Below, in pieces: positions 63,727 through 64,000 of a stretch of DNA of 64,000 bases; positions within the stretch are counted from its first letter, which is position 1, and each line of letters begins with the position of its first letter. The position numbers and the translations under genes are program-made. The notes below the pieces were generated by a model, which worked only from the letters and a program-made list of their open reading frames with translations, searched no databases and was not told where the DNA came from. The stretch is from assembly GCF_014193585.1 (NCBI RefSeq), contig NZ_BLXY01000004.1:124001-188000 (forward strand). The letters run 5' to 3'. The DNA comes from Geomonas paludis (GTDB taxonomy: Bacteria > Desulfobacterota > Desulfuromonadia > Geobacterales > Geobacteraceae).

Positions 63727-64000
63727 AGTCCCTCTTCCCGTATCTCTTTCACGCCAGCAGGATACTCAGCCGAGACCCTGCCGCGGGAGATTTGGTTTTG
63801 CGCAGTGCCCTGCATAGTGTAGAGTTGTTGGCGGCGTGCGCAACGTCGTTACGTCACCCTACTGTTCAGATATAGGACAGAGCCCCGGTAAAAGACAAGC
63901 AAAATAAGCTGTAAACGTTTGATCCAGTAGGGGCGAATTAATATTGGCCTACTACAGGCGTTTGATCCTGTAGGGGCAAATAATTATTTGCCCTTGTGCT
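63727..64000. other. Right-end intergenic region with family D palindromes
   Basis: No gene is seen in the final 274 bases. The phosphoesterase promoter should lie near 63740-63830. The end holds two family D units: GTTTGATCCAGTAGGGGCG with ATTAATATTGGCC (63917-63949) and GTTTGATCCTGTAGGGGC with the perfect 20-base palindrome GGGCAAATAATTATTTGCCC (63974-63993). Confidence 0.65.

Overview
The window is high-GC DNA from a delta-proteobacterium (Desulfuromonadota). The likeliest group is the Geobacterales (Geobacter, Citrifermentans or Geomonas type). Three things point there: a periplasm-facing [NiFe] hydrogenase in the order hybS-hybA-hybB-hybL-hybP, a multiheme cytochrome/porin operon of the extracellular-electron-transfer kind, and dense two-component and chemotaxis genes. 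The species is inferred from gene content, not from a search. I saw no rRNA, tRNA, CRISPR array, prophage or insertion sequence.

Layout. 1-8.8 kb is mostly minus strand: a probable murein-peptide pair (dipeptide epimerase and DUF819 membrane protein, then the start of an exported protein), a YbjN-like protein, DoxX, a PstS-like binding protein, a degenerate LytM lipoprotein and a 905-residue exported protein of nine carboxypeptidase-regulatory-like repeats. Three of these genes share an almost identical sigma-70 promoter (TTTACW-17-TATATT). 9-16.5 kb: cysteine synthase, an L,D-transpeptidase, small unknown proteins and NarL-type signalling genes. 16.7-21.5 kb: two chemoreceptors and CheW, two of the three genes with sigma-28-like promoters. 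21.8-25 kb: a flavin split-barrel protein, then butyrate kinase and a phosphate acyltransferase fused to HTH and cupin domains. 25-31.6 kb: a phosphodiesterase and a PlsC-alpha/beta hydrolase fusion, a HAD phosphatase, RsgA and a spermidine-synthase-like protein.

31.8-48.9 kb is the hydrogenase region. A MEDS-PAS kinase, a sigma-54 activator and a second kinase lie directly before hypA, a canonical sigma-54 promoter, hybSABLP, tatA, hypB, hypF and hypCDE. Together they would make, mature, export and possibly control one uptake hydrogenase. 48.9-57.2 kb holds a PilZ protein, an aminotransferase, a MshEN-REC fusion, an ammonium transporter with its own sigma-54-like promoter, an HDAC-family operon, a 31-residue membrane protein and a membrane-protein gene split at a run of eight Gs. 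57.3-63.3 kb is an operon-like block: ABC ATPase, ten-haem lipoprotein, large outer-membrane barrel, ABC_sub_bind protein apparently starting at ATC, a lone receiver and a Cys-tailed protein. No ABC permease is present.

At least four families of palindromic intergenic repeats are scattered through the window. The best candidates for something undescribed are the 57-63 kb block, the HTH-cupin-phosphotransacylase fusion and the sensory cluster attached to the hydrogenase.
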